A DNA stretch of 64,000 bases from SAR324 cluster bacterium (GCA_028282885.1 JANQGX010000079.1:1-64000), one strand, 5' to 3'. Shown: positions 48,394-57,482, counted from the stretch's first letter. The notes: generated by a model from the sequence alone, not told the origin. Translations and numbers: made by a program.

Positions 48394-48876
48394 TTAGTCG
48401 TCAAGGAGAGGTTTGAAATCAGGATGTTCCTGAAACGAGCGAAGTAATTGTTCCTCCATTCGGTCGATGCGGTTTTTCATCACATTGCCGAGGTGCTGCA
48501 TGAAATTGTAACCCATGGCAGGATCCGCATCGAGAATGGAGAGGATCTCCTTACTTTTCACGGTCAGGATCTGGCTTTTTTCCGCACATTTAGCCAGCAT
48601 CGTAAAAGGCAGTCCCCCCAAAAGTGCTGACCAGCCAAAGGAGTATCCCTGCTTCACTGCACCGAGCGAAACGGTGACGTGCTTTGAGATGTGTTTTTCC
48701 AGTAAAACCTTACCCTGTTTGATCATGTAAAAAGACTCCGCTTTTCCCCCTTCATCAAATACCAGATCATTTTCGTTATATTCCACCAGCTTCAACACAG
48801 GCAAAAGCCTCTCCAGCATTTCGTCGTTCAATTGAGCCAGAATAACGATATCCCTCAGTTCGGTAATGTTTATCAT
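48394..48876 (-). CDS. cyclic-nucleotide-binding-fold protein
   Basis: The 160-residue protein is a single cNMP-binding-like beta-roll (about 10-130) with ENDLVFDEGGKAESFYMIKQGKVLLEK and a later SFGWSALLGGLPFTMLAKCAEKSQ that corresponds to the phosphate-binding cassette. The consensus RxA arginine is not obvious, so cyclic nucleotide binding is doubtful. It has no DNA-binding domain. It starts 21 bases after the last Mrp subunit gene and may be the tail of that operon, acting as a ligand- or redox-sensing partner; that is inference. Confidence 0.78.
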   Translation of the reverse strand: MINITELRDIVILAQLNDEMLERLLPVLKLVEYNENDLVFDEGGKAESFYMIKQGKVLLEKHISKHVTVSLGAVKQGYSFGWSALLGGLPFTMLAKCAEKSQILTVKSKEILSILDADPAMGYNFMQHLGNVMKNRIDRMEEQLLRSFQEHPDFKPLLDD

Positions 48877-48897
48877 AAGGTTTGCTCTGGTTAGGTT

Positions 48898-50382
48898 TTA
48901 CCATCCCTGCGTGATCATTCGAACCGATTGTTCAGCAAGAGAGTAAAAGGGTTGAGGAAAAAACAGCAACACGATTGAACAGAACGCCGTGAACATCAAA
49001 GGAATCAGACAGAAGGAAGGGGCTTCTTCCATACCGGTTGATATGCCTGTCTCACCCGGCGGGTGGAAAAAAGCGCGGTAAACAATTGGCAGGAAATAGG
49101 CCGCATTCAATATTGAACTGACCAACAAAACCACTAGCATAATCCATTGATCCGATTCAATGGTTCCCAGGACCAGAAACCACTTGCTAATGAACCCGCC
49201 TCCGGGAGGAACGCCGATAACGCTCATCGAACCCACAAAAAAAGCTCCCATTGTGAAAGGCATCTTCCGGCCAATTCCGTTTAACTGACTAATATTCTTG
49301 AATCCGGTTGCGACAAAAATCGCGCCGGCGCAAAAGAAAAGCGTGATTTTGCCGAAGGCATGCATGGCGATATGAAGCATTCCGCCGGTAATTCCCAATG
49401 GAGAAAGCAGTGCCACCCCCAGCACGATATAAGAAAGCTGTCCTACGGTTGAGAAGGCCAGTCTGGCTTTTAGATTGTCCTGTGCCAAGGCAATAAGGGA
49501 AGCTGTGATTATTGTGAAAGCTGCAATATAGCAGAGCACCGTACCAAGCTGCAGGGTTTGCAAAAATTGTACGCCGAAAACACCGGTAACTACTCGCACA
49601 ATACAGAAGACCCCCACTTTGACAACCGCGACTGCGTGCAACAAAGCACTGACAGGTGTGGGTGCTACCATAGCGGCCGGTAGCCAGGAGTGAAACGGCA
49701 TAATCCCCGCTTTGGCAAACCCGAATATCATCAACAGAAGAAGAAGGAGAATAACCAGCGGAGACTCGGTTCCTGTAAACAGTCCCTGGTAACTGAAGTC
49801 AAGAGTGCCGGTTAAATAGTAAATGGCCAACATCGCCGGCAGTACCAATCCGATGGACGAACCCACAATATAGGCCAGGTACTTCCTCCCCGATTTCCGG
49901 GCTTCCGCATCCTGATGGTGAGTAACCAGCGGATAGGTCGCTAAGGAGAGCATTTCATAAAAGAGGTACAGGGTCAGCAGATTCGCTGAAAAAGCCACAC
50001 CGATAGTCGCAGAAAGCGAGAGGGCAAAAAAGCAGAAATAGCGGGTTTGGCTATGTTCCTTCAGACCTCTCATATAGCCGATGGAGTAGGCAGAGGTCAC
50101 AATCCAGAGGGAGGAAGACACCAAGGCAAAGAGAATTCCGAAAGAGTCGACCCTGAGTTTGATTCCGAGTCCCGGAAGGACTTGAACGATCGTTAAGGTA
50201 TAGCTTCCTCCATCCAAAATCAAAGGGAGCAAGGATAATACGATCAAGAACTTCAAACCGGCTGCCAGAAAGGTCCATCCTTCTCTCAGATTAGGTTTTC
50301 GCGAGGACAGCATAATCAGGGGCACAGCCAGAATAGAGACGGCAACGGCTAACAAGGGTCTAATTGATTCAATGCCTTCCAT
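48898..50382 (-). CDS. Mrp antiporter subunit D-like (third proton-channel subunit)
   Basis: The 494-residue membrane protein belongs to the NuoL/M/N and MrpA/D family, with roughly 14 membrane segments. The conserved glutamate region LYLFYEMLSLATYPLV and the lysine/histidine regions FAKAGIMPFHSWLPAAMVAPTPVSALLHAVAVVKVG are present (cited as landmarks around residues 135-250). It is one of three such subunits in the operon, and its start is 31 bases after the preceding mrpD-like gene. It likely contributes a proton or cation path in the complex. Confidence 0.88.
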   Translation of the reverse strand: MEGIESIRPLLAVAVSILAVPLIMLSSRKPNLREGWTFLAAGLKFLIVLSLLPLILDGGSYTLTIVQVLPGLGIKLRVDSFGILFALVSSSLWIVTSAYSIGYMRGLKEHSQTRYFCFFALSLSATIGVAFSANLLTLYLFYEMLSLATYPLVTHHQDAEARKSGRKYLAYIVGSSIGLVLPAMLAIYYLTGTLDFSYQGLFTGTESPLVILLLLLLMIFGFAKAGIMPFHSWLPAAMVAPTPVSALLHAVAVVKVGVFCIVRVVTGVFGVQFLQTLQLGTVLCYIAAFTIITASLIALAQDNLKARLAFSTVGQLSYIVLGVALLSPLGITGGMLHIAMHAFGKITLFFCAGAIFVATGFKNISQLNGIGRKMPFTMGAFFVGSMSVIGVPPGGGFISKWFLVLGTIESDQWIMLVVLLVSSILNAAYFLPIVYRAFFHPPGETGISTGMEEAPSFCLIPLMFTAFCSIVLLFFPQPFYSLAEQSVRMITQGW

Positions 50383-50413
50383 ACCATATCGTTCGGTTTA
50401 TTGTGGCGACTTG

Positions 50414-51904
50414 TCAGATAGTCGGTAAAACATGTTGGATGATACCGGTGACAATTTCTTTCGAATAGAGCCCGACACCGATTAACAACAAAGTCGTAAT
50501 CGCCAGGGGAATCAGCATGCTCAATGGTGCTTCTTCCCTGGGGATGGCAACGTGATGATGCAGAGAGTGTCCATCCTTCGTTTCGGGTTCAAAATAGGTG
50601 ATTTCAATGATCTTAAAAAACAGAATTACATTTACCAGGCTGCTAAAAAGCAAAGCTGCAACAAATCCATATTGTCCCGCCTCAATTCCGCCTTTAATTA
50701 GATACCACTTACTGAAGAAACCACAGGTTGGGGGAACTCCGATGATGGAAAGTGCTCCGATAATAAATGCTGCCATCGTGAGTGGCATCTTATGAATAAG
50801 TCCCTTGAAAGATTCCAAACGGTCGTTTTTCAGAACAAAAATGAAATTGCCCGCAACCAGAAAGAGGCACAGTGTCATCAGGGCATCGTTGGCGATATGC
50901 AGGATTGCCCCTGTCATCCCATCCGAATTTCCCAGCCAAAATCCACCCACCATGTAGCCCACTTCAGCCACAATGATGTACGATAGGATCTTCAACAGAT
51001 TCTTCTGGGCCAGCGCCAAGAGAGAGCCCATAACAATTGCGATGATCGCCAGCCAGATAAAAACAGTTGGTAGAATAGGGTGGCCAAAGGAAAAGGCTGG
51101 TGTGAAGACCGAGTAAACCAGGCGAATCATCACATATATCATTACCTTTGTTGTCAGCGGTGCTATCAGTCCGCTTGCTGCCGGCGGCGAATAGGAATAA
51201 GCATTCGGAAGCCAGTTGTGCAAGGGGAAAAGAGCCATTTTGATGAACAAGCCCAACAGGCAAAAGATGAAGGCAAATATGATGGTCTGTTTTGATTGAA
51301 TAGTGGGGATTATTTCGGACAGATTCCCCATATTGAGAGATCCAGTCGCCAGGTAAAGATAACCGACCCCTAGCAGGTAAAAGCTGGCACCGATGGTTCC
51401 CATGATCAGGTAATTGAAACCGGCCAGGGGAGCGTGCTTGTCTCCCATTCCGATCAGGGCATATCCGGTTAGAGCCGTGATTTCCAACAGAACGTAAAGA
51501 TTGAAGACGTCCCCGGTTACCGTGATGCCCAGCAAACCGGATACAAACATAACATAAAGAGCGTAAAACGCGGGAGATTTTCCCGAGAAGGATCCATCGA
51601 CCTTACGCTTGGCTGCTATCAAATTGATTAAAGCAACAAAAGAAATCACCACCAGAACAAAAGCATTTAAGGCGTCAACCGCGTATTCGATTCCGAAAGG
51701 CGGGGGCCAGCCACCGAGCCGATAAGATACCTTACCGTGTTTCAGTACTTCCCCAAATAACCCCATGGACGAAAACAATGCGGATGCCAGGGCCAGCAAT
51801 GCGATCGGGTACGCCGGTTTGGCGCTTCGCCAGCCCAAGGCTGTAATGAAAAAGGCGGATATTAGCGGAACCGTAATCAGTAATGCGGGAAATTGTTCAC
51901 TCAT
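50414..51904 (-). CDS. mrpD: Mrp antiporter subunit D
   Basis: The 496-residue protein is a proton-conducting antiporter-like subunit with DVFNLYVLLEITALTGYALIG and the LFIKMALFPLHNWLPNAYSY motif holding the conserved lysine and histidine. It follows mrpC with an ATGA overlap, the place where mrpD lies in known Mrp operons, so I give it the name MrpD. About 14 membrane segments. Confidence 0.9.
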   Translation of the reverse strand: MSEQFPALLITVPLISAFFITALGWRSAKPAYPIALLALASALFSSMGLFGEVLKHGKVSYRLGGWPPPFGIEYAVDALNAFVLVVISFVALINLIAAKRKVDGSFSGKSPAFYALYVMFVSGLLGITVTGDVFNLYVLLEITALTGYALIGMGDKHAPLAGFNYLIMGTIGASFYLLGVGYLYLATGSLNMGNLSEIIPTIQSKQTIIFAFIFCLLGLFIKMALFPLHNWLPNAYSYSPPAASGLIAPLTTKVMIYVMIRLVYSVFTPAFSFGHPILPTVFIWLAIIAIVMGSLLALAQKNLLKILSYIIVAEVGYMVGGFWLGNSDGMTGAILHIANDALMTLCLFLVAGNFIFVLKNDRLESFKGLIHKMPLTMAAFIIGALSIIGVPPTCGFFSKWYLIKGGIEAGQYGFVAALLFSSLVNVILFFKIIEITYFEPETKDGHSLHHHVAIPREEAPLSMLIPLAITTLLLIGVGLYSKEIVTGIIQHVLPTI

Positions 51905-52296
51905 TCTTCCGACAATTGAGATTTAATTTCGTTTTCTTCAAGAGTGTTATATTGACGGTAGACCCGTATAGCAAGGGCGAGGGCTACACCCAGTGTGGCA
52001 ACGGAAACGACGATGGCTGTCAGCATCAATACATGGGGCAGGGGATTGATATAATCCACCGCTTTTATCACAACCTCTTCACCATGATGGCCATGTTCTA
52101 TTATCGGGATAGTGGCATCTTTCTTGGCTCCGATAGAAACATAAAACAGGATGATGGCGGTTTGAAAGATGTTCATACCGATGATTTTTTTTACCAGGTT
52201 GTTCTTGGCTATCATGCCATACAGCCCGACCATCATTAACACAATAAAGGCCCAATAGTTGTACCTGGATACCAGCAATGCCGTTATCTCTTCCAT
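51901..52296 (-). CDS. mrpC: Mrp antiporter subunit C
   Basis: The 131-residue protein has three membrane segments and matches the NuoK/MrpC family (NYWAFIVLMMVGLYGMIAKNNLVKKIIGMNIFQTAIILFYVSIG as a landmark in the first half, and PHVLMLTAIVVSVATLGVALALAIRVYR at the end). Length and order between MrpB and MrpD are as expected. It overlaps mrpD by four bases. Confidence 0.92.
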   Translation of the reverse strand: MEEITALLVSRYNYWAFIVLMMVGLYGMIAKNNLVKKIIGMNIFQTAIILFYVSIGAKKDATIPIIEHGHHGEEVVIKAVDYINPLPHVLMLTAIVVSVATLGVALALAIRVYRQYNTLEENEIKSQLSEE

Positions 52297-52297
52297 C

Positions 52298-53128
52298 TTA
52301 TAAACCCTCGTTATGTTTTCCGGCTGATGAAAGGTTATAGTAGAGCCAGATCATCACGGCCATCACGGATAGTCCTACGCCGATTTCGATGATCAGAATT
52401 CCGTGAGATCGTGCCATTACAGGGTCCGTGCCCAGGAGATCTGACAGGGCACTGTAGTCGAGATAAACAGACCCCAGCAGTAAACAAAGCATTCCTGTTG
52501 CCGCGAATAAAAAGACACCCATGGAAGAAAAAACAGAAGCCATCTTTTCACTCAACCGTTTGATGGTGGTTCGCAGATCGTGAGATATCGCAAAAAGTAT
52601 TATGGTGGCTCCCAAAATAACCCCCCCCTGGAATCCACCACCGGGACTGTGGTGTCCGTGAATGATAACGTATAACGCAAATACCTGTATAAACGGGATG
52701 ATAATGCGACAGGTTGTTTTGATGATTAAATCATACGGCGTCCACTGGGAATCGATGCGTTCAAAGTTAGAGTTTTCCTCGGGCAGCTTTCCACCCTCAT
52801 CAATATCGATTATGATCCCTGTCGGAACATGGCGATACATTTTTGTTTTCGCCCTTTTTCTGTTGAACTGGCGCAAGAGAAAGAAACAGGCCAAACCGGC
52901 AGCAAAGATCACAGCAGTCTCAAACATGGTGTCATAACCCCGGTAATCTGCCAGCACAGCAGATACTACATTTGGGACAGCGGTATCATCAATTGCCTTC
53001 AGGATATAATAGGGGGAAACATGAGAACTGGCAGGTGAATTCGGATCTGCCCAATCCGGGAACTCGGTAGTTCCGGCGATGAGCAGAATCCCTGTAACAA
53101 TCACCATAATAAGTCCGGTTTTTTTCAA
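52298..53128 (-). CDS. mrpB: MbhE-like domain fused to Mrp antiporter subunit B
   Basis: The start is a TTG at 53128 that overlaps the stop of the upstream gene, with AAGGAG 7-8 bases before it. The 276-residue protein has an N-terminal part (about 1-90) that resembles MbhE of membrane-bound hydrogenases (TTEFPDWADPNSPASSHVSPYYI region) and a C-terminal MnhB domain (about 135-270) with the VIIHGHHSPGGGFQGGVILG motif typical of MrpB. The fusion of these two modules is known in some Mrp-like operons. It contributes to the membrane core of the complex. Confidence 0.87.
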   Translation of the reverse strand: MKKTGLIMVIVTGILLIAGTTEFPDWADPNSPASSHVSPYYILKAIDDTAVPNVVSAVLADYRGYDTMFETAVIFAAGLACFFLLRQFNRKRAKTKMYRHVPTGIIIDIDEGGKLPEENSNFERIDSQWTPYDLIIKTTCRIIIPFIQVFALYVIIHGHHSPGGGFQGGVILGATIILFAISHDLRTTIKRLSEKMASVFSSMGVFLFAATGMLCLLLGSVYLDYSALSDLLGTDPVMARSHGILIIEIGVGLSVMAVMIWLYYNLSSAGKHNEGL

Positions 53129-53370
53129 TCTTTGCTCCTTCTTCTGGTTTGAAATACGGCTGCTACGAAGAGCACGGTACTGACACCTGCTCCTACCGAA
53201 GCTTCGGTAAAGGCTACATCGACAGCTCCCATAATTGCCCATAGTAGGCACATCAGGAAACTATAGGCACTGAACAGGATAGCCGCTCCGATCAGGTCTT
53301 TTACCGCAAGAGCACCGATACCGCAAACAATGACCAGGGTAAGGATGATGACATCGAATTGCCAAACCAT
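53125..53370 (-). CDS. DUF4040 subunit (MbhD-like / MrpA C-terminal module)
   Basis: The 81-residue protein has three short membrane helices and the DUF4040 motif VKDLIGAAILFSAYSFLMCLLW and FTEASVGAGVSTVLFVAA. In classical Mrp this is part of MrpA, but here it is a separate gene, as in hydrogenase-linked Mbh complexes. AGAGGAG precedes the ATG. It overlaps the MbhE-MrpB start by a few bases. Confidence 0.9.
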   Translation of the reverse strand: MVWQFDVIILTLVIVCGIGALAVKDLIGAAILFSAYSFLMCLLWAIMGAVDVAFTEASVGAGVSTVLFVAAVFQTRRRSKD

Positions 53371-53372
53371 AT

Positions 53373-53732
53373 TTACTCCTCTTGCGAATCCGTCGGCTCT
53401 GATTCCCGAGCGGTAATTTGATCCTGTTTGGTCCAGGGCTTCAGACCGGCGATAAAACCGGCATCAATAATCGCATGTGTTGCCGTGGGACTGGTGATGA
53501 AGATCAGCATGACGATAAACATGATTTTAGCTGCCGTAAACAGCGATCCCAGGCTGAGTTCACTGACTGTGTAAACAGCCAGTCCGGACATGGTTAGAAG
53601 TAGCCCTGCGGTATCAAGTTTCCCTGCCGCATGCAATCTTGTATAAAAGTCGGGCAGGCGGATTATGCCGATGGCACCGCCGAAAAAAAAGATCAACCCG
53701 CTTATCGTTAGAATAAGAGATACAATATTCAT
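53373..53732 (-). CDS. mrpG: Mrp antiporter subunit G
   Basis: The 119-residue protein matches MrpG (PhaG_MnhG_YufB), with three membrane segments and IGIIRLPDFYTRLHAAGKLDTAGLLL (as a landmark near residue 25-50). It has a short hydrophilic tail rich in glutamate. It lies 24 bases downstream of mrpF and two bases upstream of the DUF4040 gene. Confidence 0.92.
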   Translation of the reverse strand: MNIVSLILTISGLIFFFGGAIGIIRLPDFYTRLHAAGKLDTAGLLLTMSGLAVYTVSELSLGSLFTAAKIMFIVMLIFITSPTATHAIIDAGFIAGLKPWTKQDQITARESEPTDSQEE

Positions 53733-53755
53733 GGGTGGCTTCCCTTAACATATAA

Positions 53756-54034
53756 TCAAGCTTGATCCTGAAGACCTTTACGTTTCTGATAAAACTTGGC
53801 TGCTGCCAAAACGGCGATGAAATTCAGCATGGCATAGGCGATTGCAATATCGACAAACATATCGACCCGTCCGAATACAATACCAATGATAACCAGTAAG
53901 GCAGTGGTTTTGCTTCCCACTGCGTTTGTTCCGATAAGCCTGTCCAGTATTGTCGGCCCGAATACCGTCCGGTACAGGGAGATCATCATGATAAAACAAA
54001 GAGCGATACCGATATATTTAAAAGCGGTTTCCAT
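53756..54034 (-). CDS. mrpF: Mrp antiporter subunit F
   Basis: The 92-residue protein has three membrane helices and the MrpF motif GPTILDRLIGTNAVGSKTTALLV. Its start overlaps the mrpE stop by one base (TAATG). Size and order (E-F-G) match other Mrp operons. Confidence 0.92.
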   Translation of the reverse strand: METAFKYIGIALCFIMMISLYRTVFGPTILDRLIGTNAVGSKTTALLVIIGIVFGRVDMFVDIAIAYAMLNFIAVLAAAKFYQKRKGLQDQA

Positions 54035-54570
54035 TATTCGTTAAATATTTTTAAGATTCTGAGTTCCATTTCACCCGGCAGAGATTCAGCGGATTGACTG
54101 TCTATGCAATGCACCTCAAAATTCCCGAAATCCGTTGCATAAACGGTAATAGTCCCCGGTGTCAGAGTGATGGAGTTGGCAAAGGTTGTGATCGCCAGAT
54201 CACTTTTCAAGCGACTGCGAAACTTGATTATCTGTGGATCGATCTTCTCCATCATTTTCGGATGAAAAACCAGGTACATGACATGAATGTTTGCCAAAAA
54301 AACCTGGTAAAGGAGCCACGGGATATACATGGTAAACTTAGGCAGTGTTGTGGGTATCCTTTTAACCGCCAATGACGAAAACAGCAGATCCCAAGAGAAA
54401 TACGAAACCAGTAGACAGGAAATAATACCCAGCACTATGTGAAAGAGATCGAATCGCCCGGAAAGCATCAACCAAACCGGAAAGAGTAAAACAAACGTCA
54501 GAGTAAACGGCAGGAGGTTTTCGAATTTTTTGCTCGGTTTTTCCTGCCTTTTGTTTGATTGTGACTGCAT
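54034..54570 (-). CDS. mrpE: Mrp antiporter subunit E
   Basis: The 178-residue protein has two or three N-terminal membrane helices and a soluble C-terminus with TTFANSITLTPGTITVYA, the key MrpE motif (PF01899). Its N-terminus is basic and lysine-rich. It follows the large 587-residue subunit by about 38 bases. Confidence 0.92.
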   Translation of the reverse strand: MQSQSNKRQEKPSKKFENLLPFTLTFVLLFPVWLMLSGRFDLFHIVLGIISCLLVSYFSWDLLFSSLAVKRIPTTLPKFTMYIPWLLYQVFLANIHVMYLVFHPKMMEKIDPQIIKFRSRLKSDLAITTFANSITLTPGTITVYATDFGNFEVHCIDSQSAESLPGEMELRILKIFNE

Positions 54571-54608
54571 CGACTATTAAACCTCGGTGTTCGTTTTGTA
54601 TTGGGTTT

Positions 54609-56372
54609 TTAGATGAAAGCGCTGACAATGAATAGGCATAAAATCAAAAGGGATAAGAGAACCCCCAGGCCATTTGGGAAACGGTGAGTAGAACTGCCGG
54701 TCGGTCCTTTTGAATCCTCCATGGTATCCACTTTGTGCGTTGGCCACAGATTCTCGACAGAACCCACGGGATTTGATCCGAAGCTCCCAAGTTTCCTGAC
54801 TATTGAGTCCAAAATTGATTGTGCGCCGGATCTGATTTGAAACAGAGGGCCTTCACAAAAGCTAAGCAATTTTCTGCCCGGAATGCGATAAAACCAGTCG
54901 GTATCGACGCTGATGTAAGGTTCTCCCCCGAGTTTGTCGATGTAGATCCAGAAAGCAGCCAGAGTCAGTAACAACAACTGAATCATTGCTACAACGTGAT
55001 ATGCAGTATAGGGCTGAAAATTCACCGGGTAGGGGAGCAAATTGTATAGCACCCTGGGATAGACACCGGTAATAATACAAAGTAATGCACCCAGACCCAT
55101 AGCCAGTAACATGTTCAGTGGTGGTTCCTTGGCGCCTGCTATCTCTTTTTCCGGTCCGTCGTGTTTTCCAAACCAGGTACCCCAAGGGAGTTTTAGTCCG
55201 GTATGAAGAAATGTTCCGACGGATGCCAGATGCAACATCAATTCAATGGATGGGCGATGCAGACCTCCTGCTGCTGCCACGACCATGGTTTTGCTTACAA
55301 AGCCATTAAATAAAGGAACAGCCGAGATGGAAAAAGCCCCCACCATATAAAGAGCTAGGGTGATCGGCATTTTTTTGTACAGAGCCCTTCCCTGCAGATC
55401 GGTCATCTTCCGGCGGCCGGTGACATGGATAACCGCACCCATTCCCATGAAAAGTACAGCTTTATAAAGAATATGGCAGAAGGCATGAGCACTGGCCCCG
55501 TTTATAGCCATCTGGCTTCCCAACCCTACACCACAAACCATATACCCCACCTGGCTGATGATATGGTAAGCGAGCAGTCTCCTGATATCATTCTCCAGTA
55601 CCGCGTATACAACCCCGTACAACGCCATAATAGCGCCCAACCAAACCAGAATCTCCACTCCCGGAAAAGAACGGGCCAAAACGTAAACCGCACTTTTTGT
55701 GGTAAAAGCGGTCATGAAAACAGCCCCGGTGATTGTCCCCTCGGGATAGGCATCTGCCAGCCAGGCATGAAGAGGGGGGACTGCCGCATTAATGATGAAT
55801 CCGATTAAGATCAGTTTGGAGGAGAGAGGTGCAAAATCAAAAACCGTAAATTCAATCGATCCGGTTGCTCCGACATGCAAAACGATTCCGGCAAGAAGTA
55901 TACAACCACCGGTCATATGAACCAGAATATACCTCAGACCGGCTCTTAAGGATTCCTCCGTTCCGGAATACCAGATCAGAAAGACGGATGATGCGGCCAT
56001 CAATTCCCAAAATACAAACAGGGAAAAGAGATCACCGGCAAACACAACACCAAGGGTGCTGCCGACATACAGATAAGCCGCGGTGTGCTGTCCGGTTTCA
56101 TCAATATGTATGGCAAAAAGTATACTGATAAAGGAGGCGATGACAAAGATGACTGCAAAAACAAAACTCAATCGATCCACATGACCCAGGACCAACTGAT
56201 ACTGAAGAAAATCAACCGCCCAATATCTGCCCGTTTGCATGTGAAGCAGATTGACAAATGCGACAATAGGTATCAGCAGGGCCACAAATTGTTTGAGGCG
56301 CTTGTTGATAAGAACCGGAATCAACAAGGCTCCGATAAAATAGATCAAAAAGGGTGGCAACGGATTAATCAT
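54609..56372 (-). CDS. Mrp antiporter large proton-channel subunit (first of three)
   Basis: The 587-residue protein is another NuoL/M/N-like subunit with LFSLFVFWELMAASSVFLIWYS (about 115-136) and PPLHAWLADAYPEGTITGAV (about 200-220). It has a C-terminal extension (about 480-587) with one last membrane helix and hydrophilic loops not present in MrpD. It sits where mrpA should be but lacks the DUF4040 and MbhE modules, which are supplied by separate genes. It overlaps the small upstream gene by eight bases. Confidence 0.88.
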   Translation of the reverse strand: MINPLPPFLIYFIGALLIPVLINKRLKQFVALLIPIVAFVNLLHMQTGRYWAVDFLQYQLVLGHVDRLSFVFAVIFVIASFISILFAIHIDETGQHTAAYLYVGSTLGVVFAGDLFSLFVFWELMAASSVFLIWYSGTEESLRAGLRYILVHMTGGCILLAGIVLHVGATGSIEFTVFDFAPLSSKLILIGFIINAAVPPLHAWLADAYPEGTITGAVFMTAFTTKSAVYVLARSFPGVEILVWLGAIMALYGVVYAVLENDIRRLLAYHIISQVGYMVCGVGLGSQMAINGASAHAFCHILYKAVLFMGMGAVIHVTGRRKMTDLQGRALYKKMPITLALYMVGAFSISAVPLFNGFVSKTMVVAAAGGLHRPSIELMLHLASVGTFLHTGLKLPWGTWFGKHDGPEKEIAGAKEPPLNMLLAMGLGALLCIITGVYPRVLYNLLPYPVNFQPYTAYHVVAMIQLLLLTLAAFWIYIDKLGGEPYISVDTDWFYRIPGRKLLSFCEGPLFQIRSGAQSILDSIVRKLGSFGSNPVGSVENLWPTHKVDTMEDSKGPTGSSTHRFPNGLGVLLSLLILCLFIVSAFI

Positions 56373-56577
56373 AATAGTCTTCTTTCTTCATTAACCATTG
56401 ATGGCCCAACCATTTGGAAATAATGATGATAACAATGCAACCAATGAATCCAAAGAATACGTCAAAAACCGGAATTTTCTGCCACCAGAAATGAGGGTGG
56501 TGATTGGGGAAGACAAAACCCAGGATGCAGGAGAGAACTATAGAACCGATTAGAATATACCGCAACATTTTCTTCAT
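56365..56577 (-). CDS. small membrane protein at the head of the Mrp operon
   Basis: The 70-residue protein has two membrane segments (YILIGSIVLSCILGFVF and FFGFIGCIVIIIISKWLG) joined by a His/Trp/Pro-rich loop (HHPHFWWQKIP). The C-terminus is charged (KKEDYYD). It overlaps the next gene by eight bases, which implies translational coupling. I do not recognise a named family; a role as an accessory subunit or assembly factor for the Mrp complex is inferred from position. Confidence 0.75.
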   Translation of the reverse strand: MKKMLRYILIGSIVLSCILGFVFPNHHPHFWWQKIPVFDVFFGFIGCIVIIIISKWLGHQWLMKKEDYYD

Positions 56578-57005
56578 ATCTCATCTAATCTCTATATTCG
56601 ACGGCACATAGCCGGTATGGAACCCTGAACTTCCACGTAATGATCTGATTGGGTGCCATTCTATTTATTTTTTTTCTAATATGCAAAGAAAAACTTAACC
56701 CTTCCAGGTGTGCTTTATTTGCGGATGTAACGCCTTGGTCCTGCTCGAATAAGACTCTGTCGAATTGAACAGACGGTCTATCTGCTGAAATATAAAAACG
56801 ACTTGGATGACGAAATCGATTAGCGACGAACGGTTAACCTGTATTTGAAGATTAGATTACCGAACAATTATGAATCCAGGATTAGATTGTGGTGAGTGGT
56901 TCGGCTTTTGAATATATTCCGGGAGTTTGGAAAAAGGACGTTTCCAGGGGAATTCAAAAACCGATGCTTTGGAGCTGTACCAGTGACTGAATACTATTGG
57001 GGAGA
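56578..57005 (-). other. intergenic region upstream of the Mrp operon
   Basis: These 428 bases lie between the dCMP deaminase gene end and the first Mrp-operon gene. The Mrp promoter should be here. I found no convincing hexamer pair, repeat, hairpin or coding frame. Confidence 0.35.
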
Positions 57006-57482
57006 TTACTGATTTGTATAATCTTCAGTTTTATCCTCGACAACCACCAGCTCGACCCCCGCTATTTTAAACATTTCGCGGGTCTCTTGTGCGGCGTGAT
57101 ATCTTCTTTTGGCAACCACTTTTTTTATCCCGGAACTGATAATCAACATGGCGCAGACGCGGCAAGGTTCCATTTTGCAATAAAGTGTTGTTCCTTCCAG
57201 GGATATTCCATACCTGGCTGCCTGACAGATGGCATTTTGCTCGGCATGGATGGTTCGTACACAGTGTTGTCGGGTTGTACCATCTTCATCGATGACCTCT
57301 TTCATGAGGTGCCCGACATCATCGCAATGGGGTAGACCAGGCGGGCTACCTACATAACCGGTGCTGACAATACGACGGTCTCGAACAACAATGCAGCCAC
57401 TTCTCCCCCTGTCACAGGTTGCACGTTTACTGACTGTTTCCATTAAGTCGATAAAGTAATCATCCCAGGACATTCTCGCCAT
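57006..57482 (-). CDS. dCMP/cytidine deaminase family protein
   Basis: From ATG at 57482 (GGAG six bases upstream) the product is 158 residues. It has the zinc motifs H79-A-E81 (TIHAEQNAI) and PCRVC with C107 and C110, a layout typical of deoxycytidylate deaminases (ComEB type), which make dUMP for thymidylate synthesis. A second cysteine/histidine set (GLPHCDDVGH) matches the structural insert of that family. A TTG 12 bases upstream is possible but would have no room for its own ribosome binding site. Confidence 0.88.
   Translation of the reverse strand: MARMSWDDYFIDLMETVSKRATCDRGRSGCIVVRDRRIVSTGYVGSPPGLPHCDDVGHLMKEVIDEDGTTRQHCVRTIHAEQNAICQAARYGISLEGTTLYCKMEPCRVCAMLIISSGIKKVVAKRRYHAAQETREMFKIAGVELVVVEDKTEDYTNQ

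Noticed and set aside
48898..56372. Membrane-bound hydrogenase or complex I operon
   Set aside because: No hydrogenase large or small subunit, NuoB/C/D/H/I-type or flavin subunit is encoded; only the antiporter module is present.
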